From Pseudomonadota bacterium (GTDB lineage: Bacteria > Pseudomonadota > Gammaproteobacteria > Steroidobacterales > Steroidobacteraceae), in contig JANYAE010000018.1 of NCBI GenBank assembly GCA_025355105.1, positions 1 through 55,639 of the forward strand: a stretch of DNA of 55,639 nt, read 5' to 3'. The translations under genes were made by a program, and so were the position numbers. Within the stretch, counting starts at the first letter, position 1. The number at the start of each line of letters is the position of its first letter. Shown here in pieces: positions 46,933 to 55,380 of the stretch. The notes under the pieces were generated by a model, which did not search any database, was not told where the DNA came from, and was given only the letters and a program-made list of their open reading frames with translations.

Positions 46933-48105
46933 ATGCTGCTGATCCGCAACGCCGACGTCTTCGCCCCGGAGCCGCAGGGGGTGCAGAGCCTGCTGCTCGG
47001 CGGCGGTCAGGTGCTGTGGATCGGGCCGGGCCGCGAGCTGGCGGAGCTACCGGCGGCGCTGCGGGGCAGGGCGGAAGTCATCGACCTCGGTGGCGCGCGG
47101 CTGATCCCGGGGCTCATCGACGCGCACGTGCACGTCACCGGCGGCGGCGGCGAGGCCGGCTTTCGCACGCGCGTGCCGGCGGTGCCGCTCAGCCGCTTCA
47201 CGACCGCCGGCATCACGACCGTGGTCGGCTTGCTCGGCACCGACGATGTCGCGCGCGGTCCGCGGGAGCTGCTCGCGACGCTGTACGCGCTGCGCGAGCA
47301 GGGCCTGAACGCCTACGGCTACACCGGCGGCTACCACGTGCCGCCCGCGACGCTGACCGGTAGCGCCCGCGGCGATCTCGTGTTTGTCGACGCGCTGGTC
47401 GGCATCGGCGAAGTCGCGATCAGCGACCACCGCTCCAGCCAGCCGACCTTCCCCGAGCTGCTGCGCCTCGCCGCCGATGCGCACGTCGCAGGCCTCATGA
47501 CTGAGAAGGCCGGGATCGTGCACCTGCACCTCGGCGACGGGCCGCGCGGCCTCGAGCTCGTGCGCCGCGCGCTCGCCGAGAGCGAACTGCCGGCGCGGGT
47601 CTGGAATCCCACCCACGTCAATCGGCGCCGGGCGCTGTTCGATGAAGCGGTGGCGCTGGCCCGTGCCGGTTGCACCGTCGATCTGACCGCGTTCCCGGTT
47701 GCCGAGGGCGAGGACGCTTATTCGGCGGCCGATGGCCTGCTGCGCTACGCCGAGAGCGGCGCGCCTGCCGAGCGCATCACGGTGAGCTCCGACGCCGGCG
47801 GCTGCCTGCCGTGCTTCGACGCCGACGGCCATGTCGAGAGCATGGAGGTGGGCGCGGCAGGCGCCCTGCTTGCGACCCTCGGCGAGGTCCTGCGGCGCGG
47901 CCTGCCGCTCGAGGCGGCGCTGCCCGCGTTTACCTCGAATCCGGCCAAGCTCCTGCGCCTGGCCGGCAAGGGCCGGATCGGCGCCGGCGCCGACGCCGAC
48001 CTGGTCGCGCTCGACGCGACAGGCGCGGCGCGGACGGTCATCATTCGCGGTGCGGTGCACGTGCGCGACGGCGTCGCCGTCCGTCGCGGTGGCTTCGAAA
48101 CTTAA
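46933..48105 (+). CDS. iadA: Isoaspartyl dipeptidase (IadA-like)
   Basis: 390 residues, similar throughout to E. coli IadA. The metal site has HVH (His65, His67), HLGD (His199), THVN (His228) and SSD (Asp287), and the GGGGEAG substrate loop follows the HVH. At the place of the carboxylated Lys of E. coli IadA (VKCAISDHRS) this protein reads GEVAISDHRS, with Glu160. In the amidohydrolase superfamily Glu can replace the carboxy-Lys bridge, so activity is still plausible. It would split beta-Asp-Arg dipeptides released from cyanophycin. First gene of the cluster, 21 bases before cphB. Confidence 0.85.
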   Translation: MLLIRNADVFAPEPQGVQSLLLGGGQVLWIGPGRELAELPAALRGRAEVIDLGGARLIPGLIDAHVHVTGGGGEAGFRTRVPAVPLSRFTTAGITTVVGLLGTDDVARGPRELLATLYALREQGLNAYGYTGGYHVPPATLTGSARGDLVFVDALVGIGEVAISDHRSSQPTFPELLRLAADAHVAGLMTEKAGIVHLHLGDGPRGLELVRRALAESELPARVWNPTHVNRRRALFDEAVALARAGCTVDLTAFPVAEGEDAYSAADGLLRYAESGAPAERITVSSDAGGCLPCFDADGHVESMEVGAAGALLATLGEVLRRGLPLEAALPAFTSNPAKLLRLAGKGRIGAGADADLVALDATGAARTVIIRGAVHVRDGVAVRRGGFET

Positions 48106-48126
48106 GTCCACGAGGAGCATCCCGGG

Positions 48127-48966
48127 ATGCCGAGCAAAGTTCCCGACGGCGAGAGGCGCGGCTGGATCATTCCGATCGGCGGTGCCGAGAACAAGGAGAA
48201 CGATCGCCACATCCTGGAGCGCTTCGTCGCCGTCTCCGGCGGCCGCGACGCCGACATCGTCGTGATCCCGACCGCGAGCCGCATGAACGAGACCGGCCCG
48301 CGCTACGAGAAGCTGTTCGGCGACCTCGGTGCCGCGCGCGTCACGGTCATGGACTTCGACACGCGCCGTGACTGCCAGGAGCCCGGTCGGCTGAAGCGCC
48401 TCGAGGAGGCGAGCGGCATCTTCTTCACCGGCGGCAACCAGCTCAGGCTCTCGACGCTGCTCGGCGGCACGCCAGTTGCCAAGCTGATCCGGGTGCGCAA
48501 CGCCCACGGCGTCACCGTCGGCGGCACCAGCGCCGGCGCCAGCATCCTCTCGGAGCACATGATCGCCTTCGGCGACGAGGGCTCGTCGGTGATCTCCGGC
48601 AGCGTGCGCCTCGCACCGGGGCTCGGCCTCACCAACCGCTTCATCATCGACCAGCACTTCCGCCAGCGCGACCGGCTCGGGCGGCTGCTGACCGCGCTCG
48701 CCTACAATCCCTTCGCGGTCGGGATCGGCCTGGATGAGGACACGGCGGCGTTCATCGCGCCTGACGAGACCGTCGAGGTGGAGGGCAGCGGCGGGGTGAC
48801 GATCGTCGACGGCGCCGACGTCAGCTTCTCGTCGATGGACGCCGTCAGCGAGGGCCAGCCCGTCTGCATGCTGGGACTGCGGCTCCACATCCTGGTCGCG
48901 GGCGCGACCTTCAACCTGCACACGCGCGTCGCGACGCCCGGCACGCTGCTGCAGCCGAAGGAGTGA
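48127..48966 (+). CDS. cphB: Cyanophycinase
   Basis: 279 residues, S51-type serine peptidase. IIPIGGAENKENDRHIL opens the fold, FFTGGNQLRL holds the binding site, GGTSAGASILSEHMIA contains the nucleophile Ser, and DQHFRQRDRLGRLL follows, as in intracellular CphB. No signal peptide, so it acts in the cytosol on stored granules, releasing beta-Asp-Arg. GAGGAG lies upstream of the ATG. Between iadA and cphA. Confidence 0.95.
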   Translation: MPSKVPDGERRGWIIPIGGAENKENDRHILERFVAVSGGRDADIVVIPTASRMNETGPRYEKLFGDLGAARVTVMDFDTRRDCQEPGRLKRLEEASGIFFTGGNQLRLSTLLGGTPVAKLIRVRNAHGVTVGGTSAGASILSEHMIAFGDEGSSVISGSVRLAPGLGLTNRFIIDQHFRQRDRLGRLLTALAYNPFAVGIGLDEDTAAFIAPDETVEVEGSGGVTIVDGADVSFSSMDAVSEGQPVCMLGLRLHILVAGATFNLHTRVATPGTLLQPKE

Positions 48967-49071
48967 TCGCGCCCGCACGCCCCTGACGGCCAGCACCGCT
49001 TCGATCGGGATCGCGCGCCGCGCCGCGCAGGTTCCGGAACGCCATCTTCCAGAGCGACTGAGCAGCAACCC

Positions 49072-51891
49072 ATGCGCATTCTCGATCGTTCCGTCTACGT
49101 CGGCCCGTCCCTGCACGCGCACTTCCCGGTCATCCGGCTGGAGCTGGACCTCGGCGCGCTCGAGGCGTGGCCGACCGGCCGGCTCGGCGCCGGCTACGTC
49201 GACGCGCTGGCCGCGGCGCTGCCGGGCCTCGCCGAGCACGGTTGCTCGTACAAGACACCGGGCGGGTTCCTGCGCCGCATGCGCGAGGACGAGGGCACCT
49301 GGCTCGGCCACGTGCTCGAGCACGTCGCGATCGAGCTGCAGAACATCGCCGGCGAGGAAGTGACCTTCGGCAAGACGCGCAGCGCCGGCGCGCCCGGCGT
49401 CTACACCGTGGTCTACGAGTACGAGCAGCGCGACGAGGGCATCGCCGCCGGCGAACTCGGTCTGCGGCTGCTGTGTTCGCTGCTGCCGGCGGCGATCCGC
49501 CCGGCCGACAGCGTGGCCGAGGGCTGGAACTGGCCTGAGGCGCGCGACGAGTTCATCCGCTTCGCGCAGCGCCGCGCGCTCGGGCCCTCGACCGCATCGC
49601 TGGTGCGCGCCGCGGTGAACCGCGGCATCCCGTGGCTCAGACTCAACGACCAGTCGCTGGTGCAGCTCGGCCACGGCAAGTACCAGCAGCGCATCCAGGC
49701 GACCGTCACCGGCCGAACGCCGCACATCGCGGTTGAGCTCGCGAGCGACAAGGAGGAGACCAACAAGATCCTCGCCACGCTCGGCCTGCCGGTGCCGAAG
49801 CAGGAGCTCGTGCAGAGCGAGAACCAGGCGGTGCGCGCGGCGCGCCGCATCGGCCTGCCGGTCGTCACCAAGCCCTACAACGGCAATCACGGCCGCGGCA
49901 TCTCGATCCGCCTGAGCAGCGACGAGGAGGTCGCGCAGGGCTACCTGATCGCGCGCGAGCACTCACGCTCGGTCGTGGTCGAGTCGTTCCTCGAGGGCGA
50001 CGATCACCGGCTGCTCGTGGTCAACGGCGAGCTGGTCGCGGCCACGCGCCGCACGCCCGGCCACGTCGTCGGCGACGGGCAGCACACGGTCGCCGAACTG
50101 ATCGATATCGTGAACCAGGACCCGCGCCGCGGCGTCGGTCACGAGAAGGTGCTGACGCGCCTCGAGCTTGACCCGCAGGCGCAGAAGATGCTCGACGCCG
50201 CAGGCCTCAAGGCGGATTCGGTCGCGGCGGCAGGCCAGGTCGTGCACCTGCGCTCGACCGCGAACCTCTCGACCGGCGGCACCGCCACCGACGTCACCGA
50301 CGTCATCCACCCGGACAACCGCGAGATGGCCGAGCGCGCGGTCCGCGCGATCGGCCTCGACGTCGGCGGCGTCGACTTCCTCACCAAGAACATCGCCGAG
50401 AGCTACCGCAAGATCGGCGGCGGCATCTGCGAGGTCAACGCGGCGCCGGGCTTTCGCATGCACGTCGCGCCGAGCGAGGGCACGCCGCGCGACGTCGCCG
50501 CGCCGGTGATCGACATGCTGTTCCCGCCGGGCGCGCCGTCGCGCGTGCCGGTCGCCGCGGTCACCGGCACCAACGGCAAGACCACCACCGCGCGCATGCT
50601 GGCGCACATCACCAAGATGGCGGGCTACACCCCCGGCCTGACCAGCACCGACGGCGTCTACATCGACGGCCAGCGCACCGTGCAGGGCGACATGACCGGC
50701 CCGGTCTCGGCGCGCATGGTGCTCGCTGACCCGCAGATCGACATCGCGGTGCTCGAGACCGCGCGCGGCGGGCTCTTGCGCGCCGGCATGGGGGTCAACG
50801 AGGTCAACGTCGGCGCCGTGCTCAACGTGCAGTCGGATCACCTCGGGCTGAAGGGTGTCGAGACGCTCGAGCAGCTGGCCGACGTCAAGCGCATCGTCGT
50901 CGAGGTCGCCACCGACTGCGCGGTGCTGAACGCCGACGATCCGCTGGTGCTGAAGATGTCCGGCTACACCGAGGCCAAGAGCATCTGCTACGTGACGCTG
51001 AACCCGCAGCACACGCTGGTGCGCGAGCACATCCGCGCCGGCGGCCGCGCCTGCGCGCTCGAGGCCGGCGTCAACGGCCAGATGATCGCGCTCTACGACC
51101 GCGGCGGGTACATACCGCTGCTCTGGACCCACCTGATCCCGGCCACGCTCGAGGGCCGGGCGATGCACAACGTGCAGAACGCGATGTTCGCCGCGGCGAT
51201 GGCGTTCTCGCTCGGCATCAAGCTCGACGCGATCCGCCAGGGGCTGAGGACCTTCGACTCGACGTTCTTCCAGGCACCGGGGCGCATGAACGTGTTCAAC
51301 GAGCACCCCTTCAAGGTGCTGTTCGACTACGGCCACAACGCGCACGCGGTCGCGGCGATGGCCGACCTGGCCGGGCGGCTCGACGTCGCCGGCCGGCGCA
51401 TCGTCGTGCTCGCCGGTCCCGGCGACCGGCGCGACGAGGACCTCGTCGCGATCGCGGCCGCGGTCGCCGGCCGCTTCGATCACTACATCTGCCGCCGCGA
51501 CGACAACCTGCGCGAGCGTGCCGCCGACGAGGTGCCGCGCATCCAGGCGGCGGCGCTGGCCGCCGCCGGCGTCGCTGCCGAGGCGATCTCGGTGATCCCC
51601 GACGAGCAGGAGGCGATCGACGCGGCGCTGCGCATGGGTGCGCCCGGCGACCTCGTGCTGATCTTCGCCGACGCGCTGGTGCGCTCGTGGAAGCAGGTCA
51701 CGAAGTTCAAGCCCGACGGGGCCGCGCCAGCCGCGGCCAGCGCGCGTCGCGCCGACGAAGGCCCCGGCGTGCCGTCGTACGTGGCCGAGGCGCCGCCGCG
51801 GGCGGTCGAGGCCGGCGCGCCCGCGTTCAGCCTCGAGGGCCTGATCCGCGATGAGCGCGGCGTGCGGCTGGCGCCGGAGGCGGAAGACTGA
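49072..51891 (+). CDS. cphA: Cyanophycin synthetase
   Basis: 939 residues in the CphA1 order: N-terminal domain (1-160), ATP-grasp domain (about 220-480, with VTKPYNGNHGRGISIRL and EVNAAPGFRMH) that adds Asp to the polymer backbone, and a Mur-ligase domain with P-loop TGTNGKTTT near residue 498 and the LETARGGLLRAGMG block that adds Arg side chains. CphA makes multi-L-arginyl-poly-L-aspartate from Asp, Arg and ATP without ribosomes. It is about 50 residues longer than many cyanobacterial forms, with the extra at the C-terminus. Its stop overlaps the CTG start of the next gene. Confidence 0.96.
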   Translation: MRILDRSVYVGPSLHAHFPVIRLELDLGALEAWPTGRLGAGYVDALAAALPGLAEHGCSYKTPGGFLRRMREDEGTWLGHVLEHVAIELQNIAGEEVTFGKTRSAGAPGVYTVVYEYEQRDEGIAAGELGLRLLCSLLPAAIRPADSVAEGWNWPEARDEFIRFAQRRALGPSTASLVRAAVNRGIPWLRLNDQSLVQLGHGKYQQRIQATVTGRTPHIAVELASDKEETNKILATLGLPVPKQELVQSENQAVRAARRIGLPVVTKPYNGNHGRGISIRLSSDEEVAQGYLIAREHSRSVVVESFLEGDDHRLLVVNGELVAATRRTPGHVVGDGQHTVAELIDIVNQDPRRGVGHEKVLTRLELDPQAQKMLDAAGLKADSVAAAGQVVHLRSTANLSTGGTATDVTDVIHPDNREMAERAVRAIGLDVGGVDFLTKNIAESYRKIGGGICEVNAAPGFRMHVAPSEGTPRDVAAPVIDMLFPPGAPSRVPVAAVTGTNGKTTTARMLAHITKMAGYTPGLTSTDGVYIDGQRTVQGDMTGPVSARMVLADPQIDIAVLETARGGLLRAGMGVNEVNVGAVLNVQSDHLGLKGVETLEQLADVKRIVVEVATDCAVLNADDPLVLKMSGYTEAKSICYVTLNPQHTLVREHIRAGGRACALEAGVNGQMIALYDRGGYIPLLWTHLIPATLEGRAMHNVQNAMFAAAMAFSLGIKLDAIRQGLRTFDSTFFQAPGRMNVFNEHPFKVLFDYGHNAHAVAAMADLAGRLDVAGRRIVVLAGPGDRRDEDLVAIAAAVAGRFDHYICRRDDNLRERAADEVPRIQAAALAAAGVAAEAISVIPDEQEAIDAALRMGAPGDLVLIFADALVRSWKQVTKFKPDGAAPAAASARRADEGPGVPSYVAEAPPRAVEAGAPAFSLEGLIRDERGVRLAPEAED

Positions 51892-53693
51892 ACCTCGAGC
51901 GCCAGCTGCCGTTCGACGACTCGAGGCGGCTGACCGGCAGCAACCTGTTCTTCGCCGCGCCCGGCGCGGTCCTCGAGGTCGTCGGCATCGACGCCGACGC
52001 GGCGTTGCTCGAGGGCTGGCAGACGCGCGTCACGCGCGCCCGCGCGCGGCTCGGCTGGACGCAGGGCCCACTCGCCGCGCGTGCGCACGCCGGCGGCACC
52101 TCGCTCGCGATCACGGCGCCGTGCGATCAGCTGCTGGTCGCGACCGAAGTCAACGAGTGGGCACTGTGCGCCGCGCTGCTGGCGCGCGATCCCGCGCACT
52201 GGGGCGGCCTCGCGGTGGCGCTGCTCGCGGCGGCGCTCGAGGAGGCCGCCGACCCCGCCGCGGTGCTGCCGCCGGTGCTCGACGAGGACGCGGCGTTCGC
52301 CCGCTTCGCAACGCTGGCCGCGCGCGAGGCCCGCCCGGCGCTCGCCGCGCTGCTCAGCGTGGCCGGTCGCCGCGGCCTTGCACACGTGCTCGACGAGACG
52401 CTGCTGACGCTCGGCACCGGCGCGCGCGGCCGGAGCTTCGCGCTCGACGCGCTGCCTGAGGTCGGCGAGCTGCCGTGGGCATCGCTCGGCGACATCCCGA
52501 CGGCACTGGTGACCGGCTCCAACGGCAAGACGACCACCGTGCGGCTGCTCGCGGCGGCGGCCCGCGCGCACGGCTGGCGCGCCGGCTTCAACTGCACCGA
52601 CGGCGTGTTCGTCGACGGCGAGACGCTCGCCAGCGGCGACTACTCCGGGCCGGCCGGCACGCGGCTGGTGCTGCGCGAGCCGCGCACCGACGCGGCGCTC
52701 CTCGAGACGGCGCGCGGCGGCATCCTGCGACGCGGCATCGCGGTGTCGCGCGCCAACGTCGCGGTCGTCACCAACGTCAGCTCCGACCACTTCGGCGAAT
52801 ACGGCATCCACGACCTCGATGGCCTGGCCGACGTGAAGCTCTCGGTCGCGGCGGTGGTCGCGGCTGACGGCCTGCTGGTGCTGAACGCCGACGACGCGCT
52901 GCTGGTCGCGAAGTCCGCGGCCCTCGCGGCCCGCTTCGGGCGCGCGCCGCCACTCGGCTGGTTCGCACTGGACGCCGACCAGCCGCTGCTGGCGGCGCAG
53001 CGCCGCGCGGGCGGCAGCACCGCCGGCGTGCGCGCCGGCCGGCTGCTGCTCGCGGCCGCGGGCGTCGAGCACGATCTCGGCGCGGTGGCCGCGATGCCGC
53101 TCAGTGTCGCTGGCGCCGCCGCCTACAACGTCGCCAATCTGGCTGCCGCTGCGCTCGCCGCAGTCGCGCTCGGCATCGCGCCGGCCACCGTCGCCGCGGT
53201 GTTCGCGCGCTTCGGCGCGCGGCCGGCGGACAACCTCGGCCGGCTGATGCGCTACGACGTCGGCGGCGTGCGTGTGCTGGTCGACTACGCCCACAACCCC
53301 GAGGGGCTGCGTGGCCTGCTCGGGGTCGCCGAGCACCTGCGCGGCGCCGGCCGGCTCGGCATGCTGCTCGGTCACGCCGGCAATCGGCAGGACGCCGACA
53401 TCGAGGCGGTGGCGCGCGTCGCCGCGGGCTTTCGGCCGCAGCTCGTCGTGGTCAAGGAGAACGAGGCGCACCTGCGCGGCCGCGCGCCCGGCGAGATCCC
53501 GCGCATCCTGCGGGCGACGCTGCTGCGCGAGGGCCTGCCCGAATCGGCGCTGCCGGTGCGCCTGACCGAGCTCGAGGCGGCGCGCTGCGCGCTCGAGTGG
53601 GCGCGGCCGGGCGACGTGCTCGCGCTGCTGGTGCACTCCGCCGCGGCCCGCACCGCCGTGCTCGAACTGCTGCAGGCTGCCGCCGGCGACTAA
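51888..53693 (+). CDS. Second cyanophycin-synthetase-like Mur ligase (CphA-prime type)
   Basis: About 601 residues. An N-terminal domain of some 200 residues opens with NLERQLPFDDSRRLTGSNLF and has no ATP-grasp domain. A Mur-ligase domain follows, with P-loop TGSNGKTTT (near residue 210), LETARGGILRRGIAV and the VRVLVDYAHNPEGLRGL C-terminal domain, so it should ligate only at one step. No ATG, GTG or TTG is available before 52005, which would remove 39 conserved-looking codons. A CTG at 51888 overlaps the cphA stop (CTGA) and has GGAGG seven bases upstream, so I take CTG as the start. Such paralogues next to cphA occur in several proteobacteria. Confidence 0.85.
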   Translation: MNLERQLPFDDSRRLTGSNLFFAAPGAVLEVVGIDADAALLEGWQTRVTRARARLGWTQGPLAARAHAGGTSLAITAPCDQLLVATEVNEWALCAALLARDPAHWGGLAVALLAAALEEAADPAAVLPPVLDEDAAFARFATLAAREARPALAALLSVAGRRGLAHVLDETLLTLGTGARGRSFALDALPEVGELPWASLGDIPTALVTGSNGKTTTVRLLAAAARAHGWRAGFNCTDGVFVDGETLASGDYSGPAGTRLVLREPRTDAALLETARGGILRRGIAVSRANVAVVTNVSSDHFGEYGIHDLDGLADVKLSVAAVVAADGLLVLNADDALLVAKSAALAARFGRAPPLGWFALDADQPLLAAQRRAGGSTAGVRAGRLLLAAAGVEHDLGAVAAMPLSVAGAAAYNVANLAAAALAAVALGIAPATVAAVFARFGARPADNLGRLMRYDVGGVRVLVDYAHNPEGLRGLLGVAEHLRGAGRLGMLLGHAGNRQDADIEAVARVAAGFRPQLVVVKENEAHLRGRAPGEIPRILRATLLREGLPESALPVRLTELEAARCALEWARPGDVLALLVHSAAARTAVLELLQAAAGD

Positions 53694-53733
53694 GGAGCGG
53701 CGCGCCTGCCGCGCGCTGTCGTCGCGGGCCGGC

Positions 53734-54654
53734 TCAAGCCGGGCGGCGCGCGTCCGGGACCGGTGTGCGTCCACAAACGGCCGCCAGCAGCCGCGCGAAC
53801 TCGCGCGTGGCGGGGCCCGCGGCGTCGCGGTCGGCGTAGACGAGGTGGAGGTCGACGACGCGACTGCCACCGTCGACCAGCGGCAGCGGCACCAGCACGC
53901 CGGCCGCGAGCTCGGCGCGGATGTGCTCGCGCGGGATCCAGGCGAAGCCGAGTCCGTGCTTCAGCATCTCGATCGAGGTCTTGACGTGCGACACGGTCCA
54001 GCGCTGCTCGGCGCCGAGCCAGCCGGCGTCGAGGCGCCGCTTGGTGCCGCTGTCGCGCACCACCAGCTGCCGCTCGCTGCTGAGGTCGGCGAGCGTGAGC
54101 GCGCGTCCGAGCGCGTGCAGCGCGTGGTCACGATGCGCGACCGGCACGAACTCGACCGCCATCAGCCGGCAGCCGAGGAAGCCCGGCGGCAGCTGGCCGA
54201 CGATCGCGAGGTCGACCTCGCGCCGCAGCAGCGCCTCGGTCGTGCCGGACAACACCGACTCGAGAACCTCGACGCGCGTCGCGCGGCAGACCGGGCCGAA
54301 CTCGCCGAGCGCCTCGTAGAGCAGCGCCGGCGGGAAGATGAGGTCCGCGGCGATGCGCAGCTCCGCTTCCCAGCCGTGCGCCAGGCTGTCGGCCAGCAGC
54401 TCGAGGCTGTTGACGTCCGCCAGCACGGCGCGCGCCCGCCGCAGCAGCGTCCTCCCGGCCTCGGTCAGCGCGGTGCGCCGACCGCGCGCCTCGGTGAGCG
54501 CGACCGGCAGTCCTGCCTGCAGCTGCTGGACCGCGTAGCTGACCGCGGATTGGCTGCGATTGAGCGCCTCGCCGGCCGCCGCAAAGCCGCCCTCGTCAAC
54601 CACCGCGGCGAGCACGGCCCAGTGTTCCAGCGAGGTTTTCGGGATCCTGGTCAT
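53734..54654 (-). CDS. LysR-type transcriptional regulator
   Basis: 306 residues: N-terminal winged helix-turn-helix (LEHWAVLAAVVDEGGFAAAGEALNRSQSAVSYAVQQLQ) and a LysR substrate-binding domain (ELRIAADLIFPPALLYEAL onward). Divergent from the azoreductase gene, which it probably controls through the site in the shared gap. Convergent with the second Mur ligase. Confidence 0.93.
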   Translation of the reverse strand: MTRIPKTSLEHWAVLAAVVDEGGFAAAGEALNRSQSAVSYAVQQLQAGLPVALTEARGRRTALTEAGRTLLRRARAVLADVNSLELLADSLAHGWEAELRIAADLIFPPALLYEALGEFGPVCRATRVEVLESVLSGTTEALLRREVDLAIVGQLPPGFLGCRLMAVEFVPVAHRDHALHALGRALTLADLSSERQLVVRDSGTKRRLDAGWLGAEQRWTVSHVKTSIEMLKHGLGFAWIPREHIRAELAAGVLVPLPLVDGGSRVVDLHLVYADRDAAGPATREFARLLAAVCGRTPVPDARRPA

Positions 54655-54701
54655 GATTGATCTAAAAACAGGATTAATTGGGCCAGATTTATGGTCTTTA
54701 T

Positions 54702-54718
54702 TATCCGCTAATCGGATA
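54702..54718. promoter_or_regulatory. LysR-type T-N11-A operator between lysR and azoR genes
   Basis: TATCCG-CTAAT-CGGATA is a perfect 6-5-6 dyad and contains TCCG-N5-CGGA, the T-N11-A form bound by LysR proteins. It lies in an AT-rich gap 38 bases before the azoreductase ATG. A TATAGA -10-like element overlaps its right arm. Confidence 0.65.
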
Positions 54719-54755
54719 TAGATTGGGAGCCCTCACCAACAGAGCCGAGGGAGCC

Positions 54756-55370
54756 ATGAACACTATTCTGCAGATCAACTCGAGCCTGAGCGGCGAGCAC
54801 GCCGCCTCGACGGCCCTTGCTGACCGCCTCGCTGCCGCACTCCTCAGCCGGTCGCCGGGCGGCAAGCTCGTTCGCCGCAACCTCGACCGGCAGCCGCTGC
54901 CGCACCTCGACGCGGCGCGGCTCGCGGCGCTCGCCGCGCCCGCCGCCGAGCGCAGCGCCGAGCAAGCGGCGATCGTCGCCGAGGCGGACGCCGTGATCGC
55001 GGAAGTGCAGGCGGCGAGCCACCTCATCCTGGCCGCACCGATGTACAACTTCAGCGCGCCGTCGACGCTCAAGAGCTGGTTCGACCATCTGGCGCGCGCC
55101 GGCGTCAGCTTCCGCTACACGGCGAACGGCGCTGAGGGGCTGTTGACCGGCAGGCGCGCGACGCTGGTCACGACCCGCGGTGGCGTGCACCGCGACCGGC
55201 CGCAGGATCACCTCGTGCCCTACGTGCGCACGATGCTGGCCTTCGTCGGCATCACCGACCTCGAGGTCGTGTACGCCGAGGGCCTCGCGCTCGGCGCCGC
55301 ACCGCGCGACGCGGCGCTGGACCGCGCGCGTGGCGAGATAGACTCATTGGCCGCGCGCCGCGCCGCCTGA
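54756..55370 (+). CDS. azoR: FMN-dependent NADH-azoreductase / quinone reductase
   Basis: 204 residues of the flavodoxin-like AzoR family: LQINSSLSGEHAASTALADRL binds FMN phosphate, APMYNFSAPSTLKSWFDHLARAGVSF is the core flavin block, and VTTRGGVH follows. It reduces quinones and azo compounds in the cytosol. I chose the ATG at 54756, with GAGGGAG upstream; the longer reading crosses the operator. It runs into a pirin gene 10 bases on. Confidence 0.93.
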   Translation: MNTILQINSSLSGEHAASTALADRLAAALLSRSPGGKLVRRNLDRQPLPHLDAARLAALAAPAAERSAEQAAIVAEADAVIAEVQAASHLILAAPMYNFSAPSTLKSWFDHLARAGVSFRYTANGAEGLLTGRRATLVTTRGGVHRDRPQDHLVPYVRTMLAFVGITDLEVVYAEGLALGAAPRDAALDRARGEIDSLAARRAA

Positions 55371-55380
55371 AGGAGATGAC

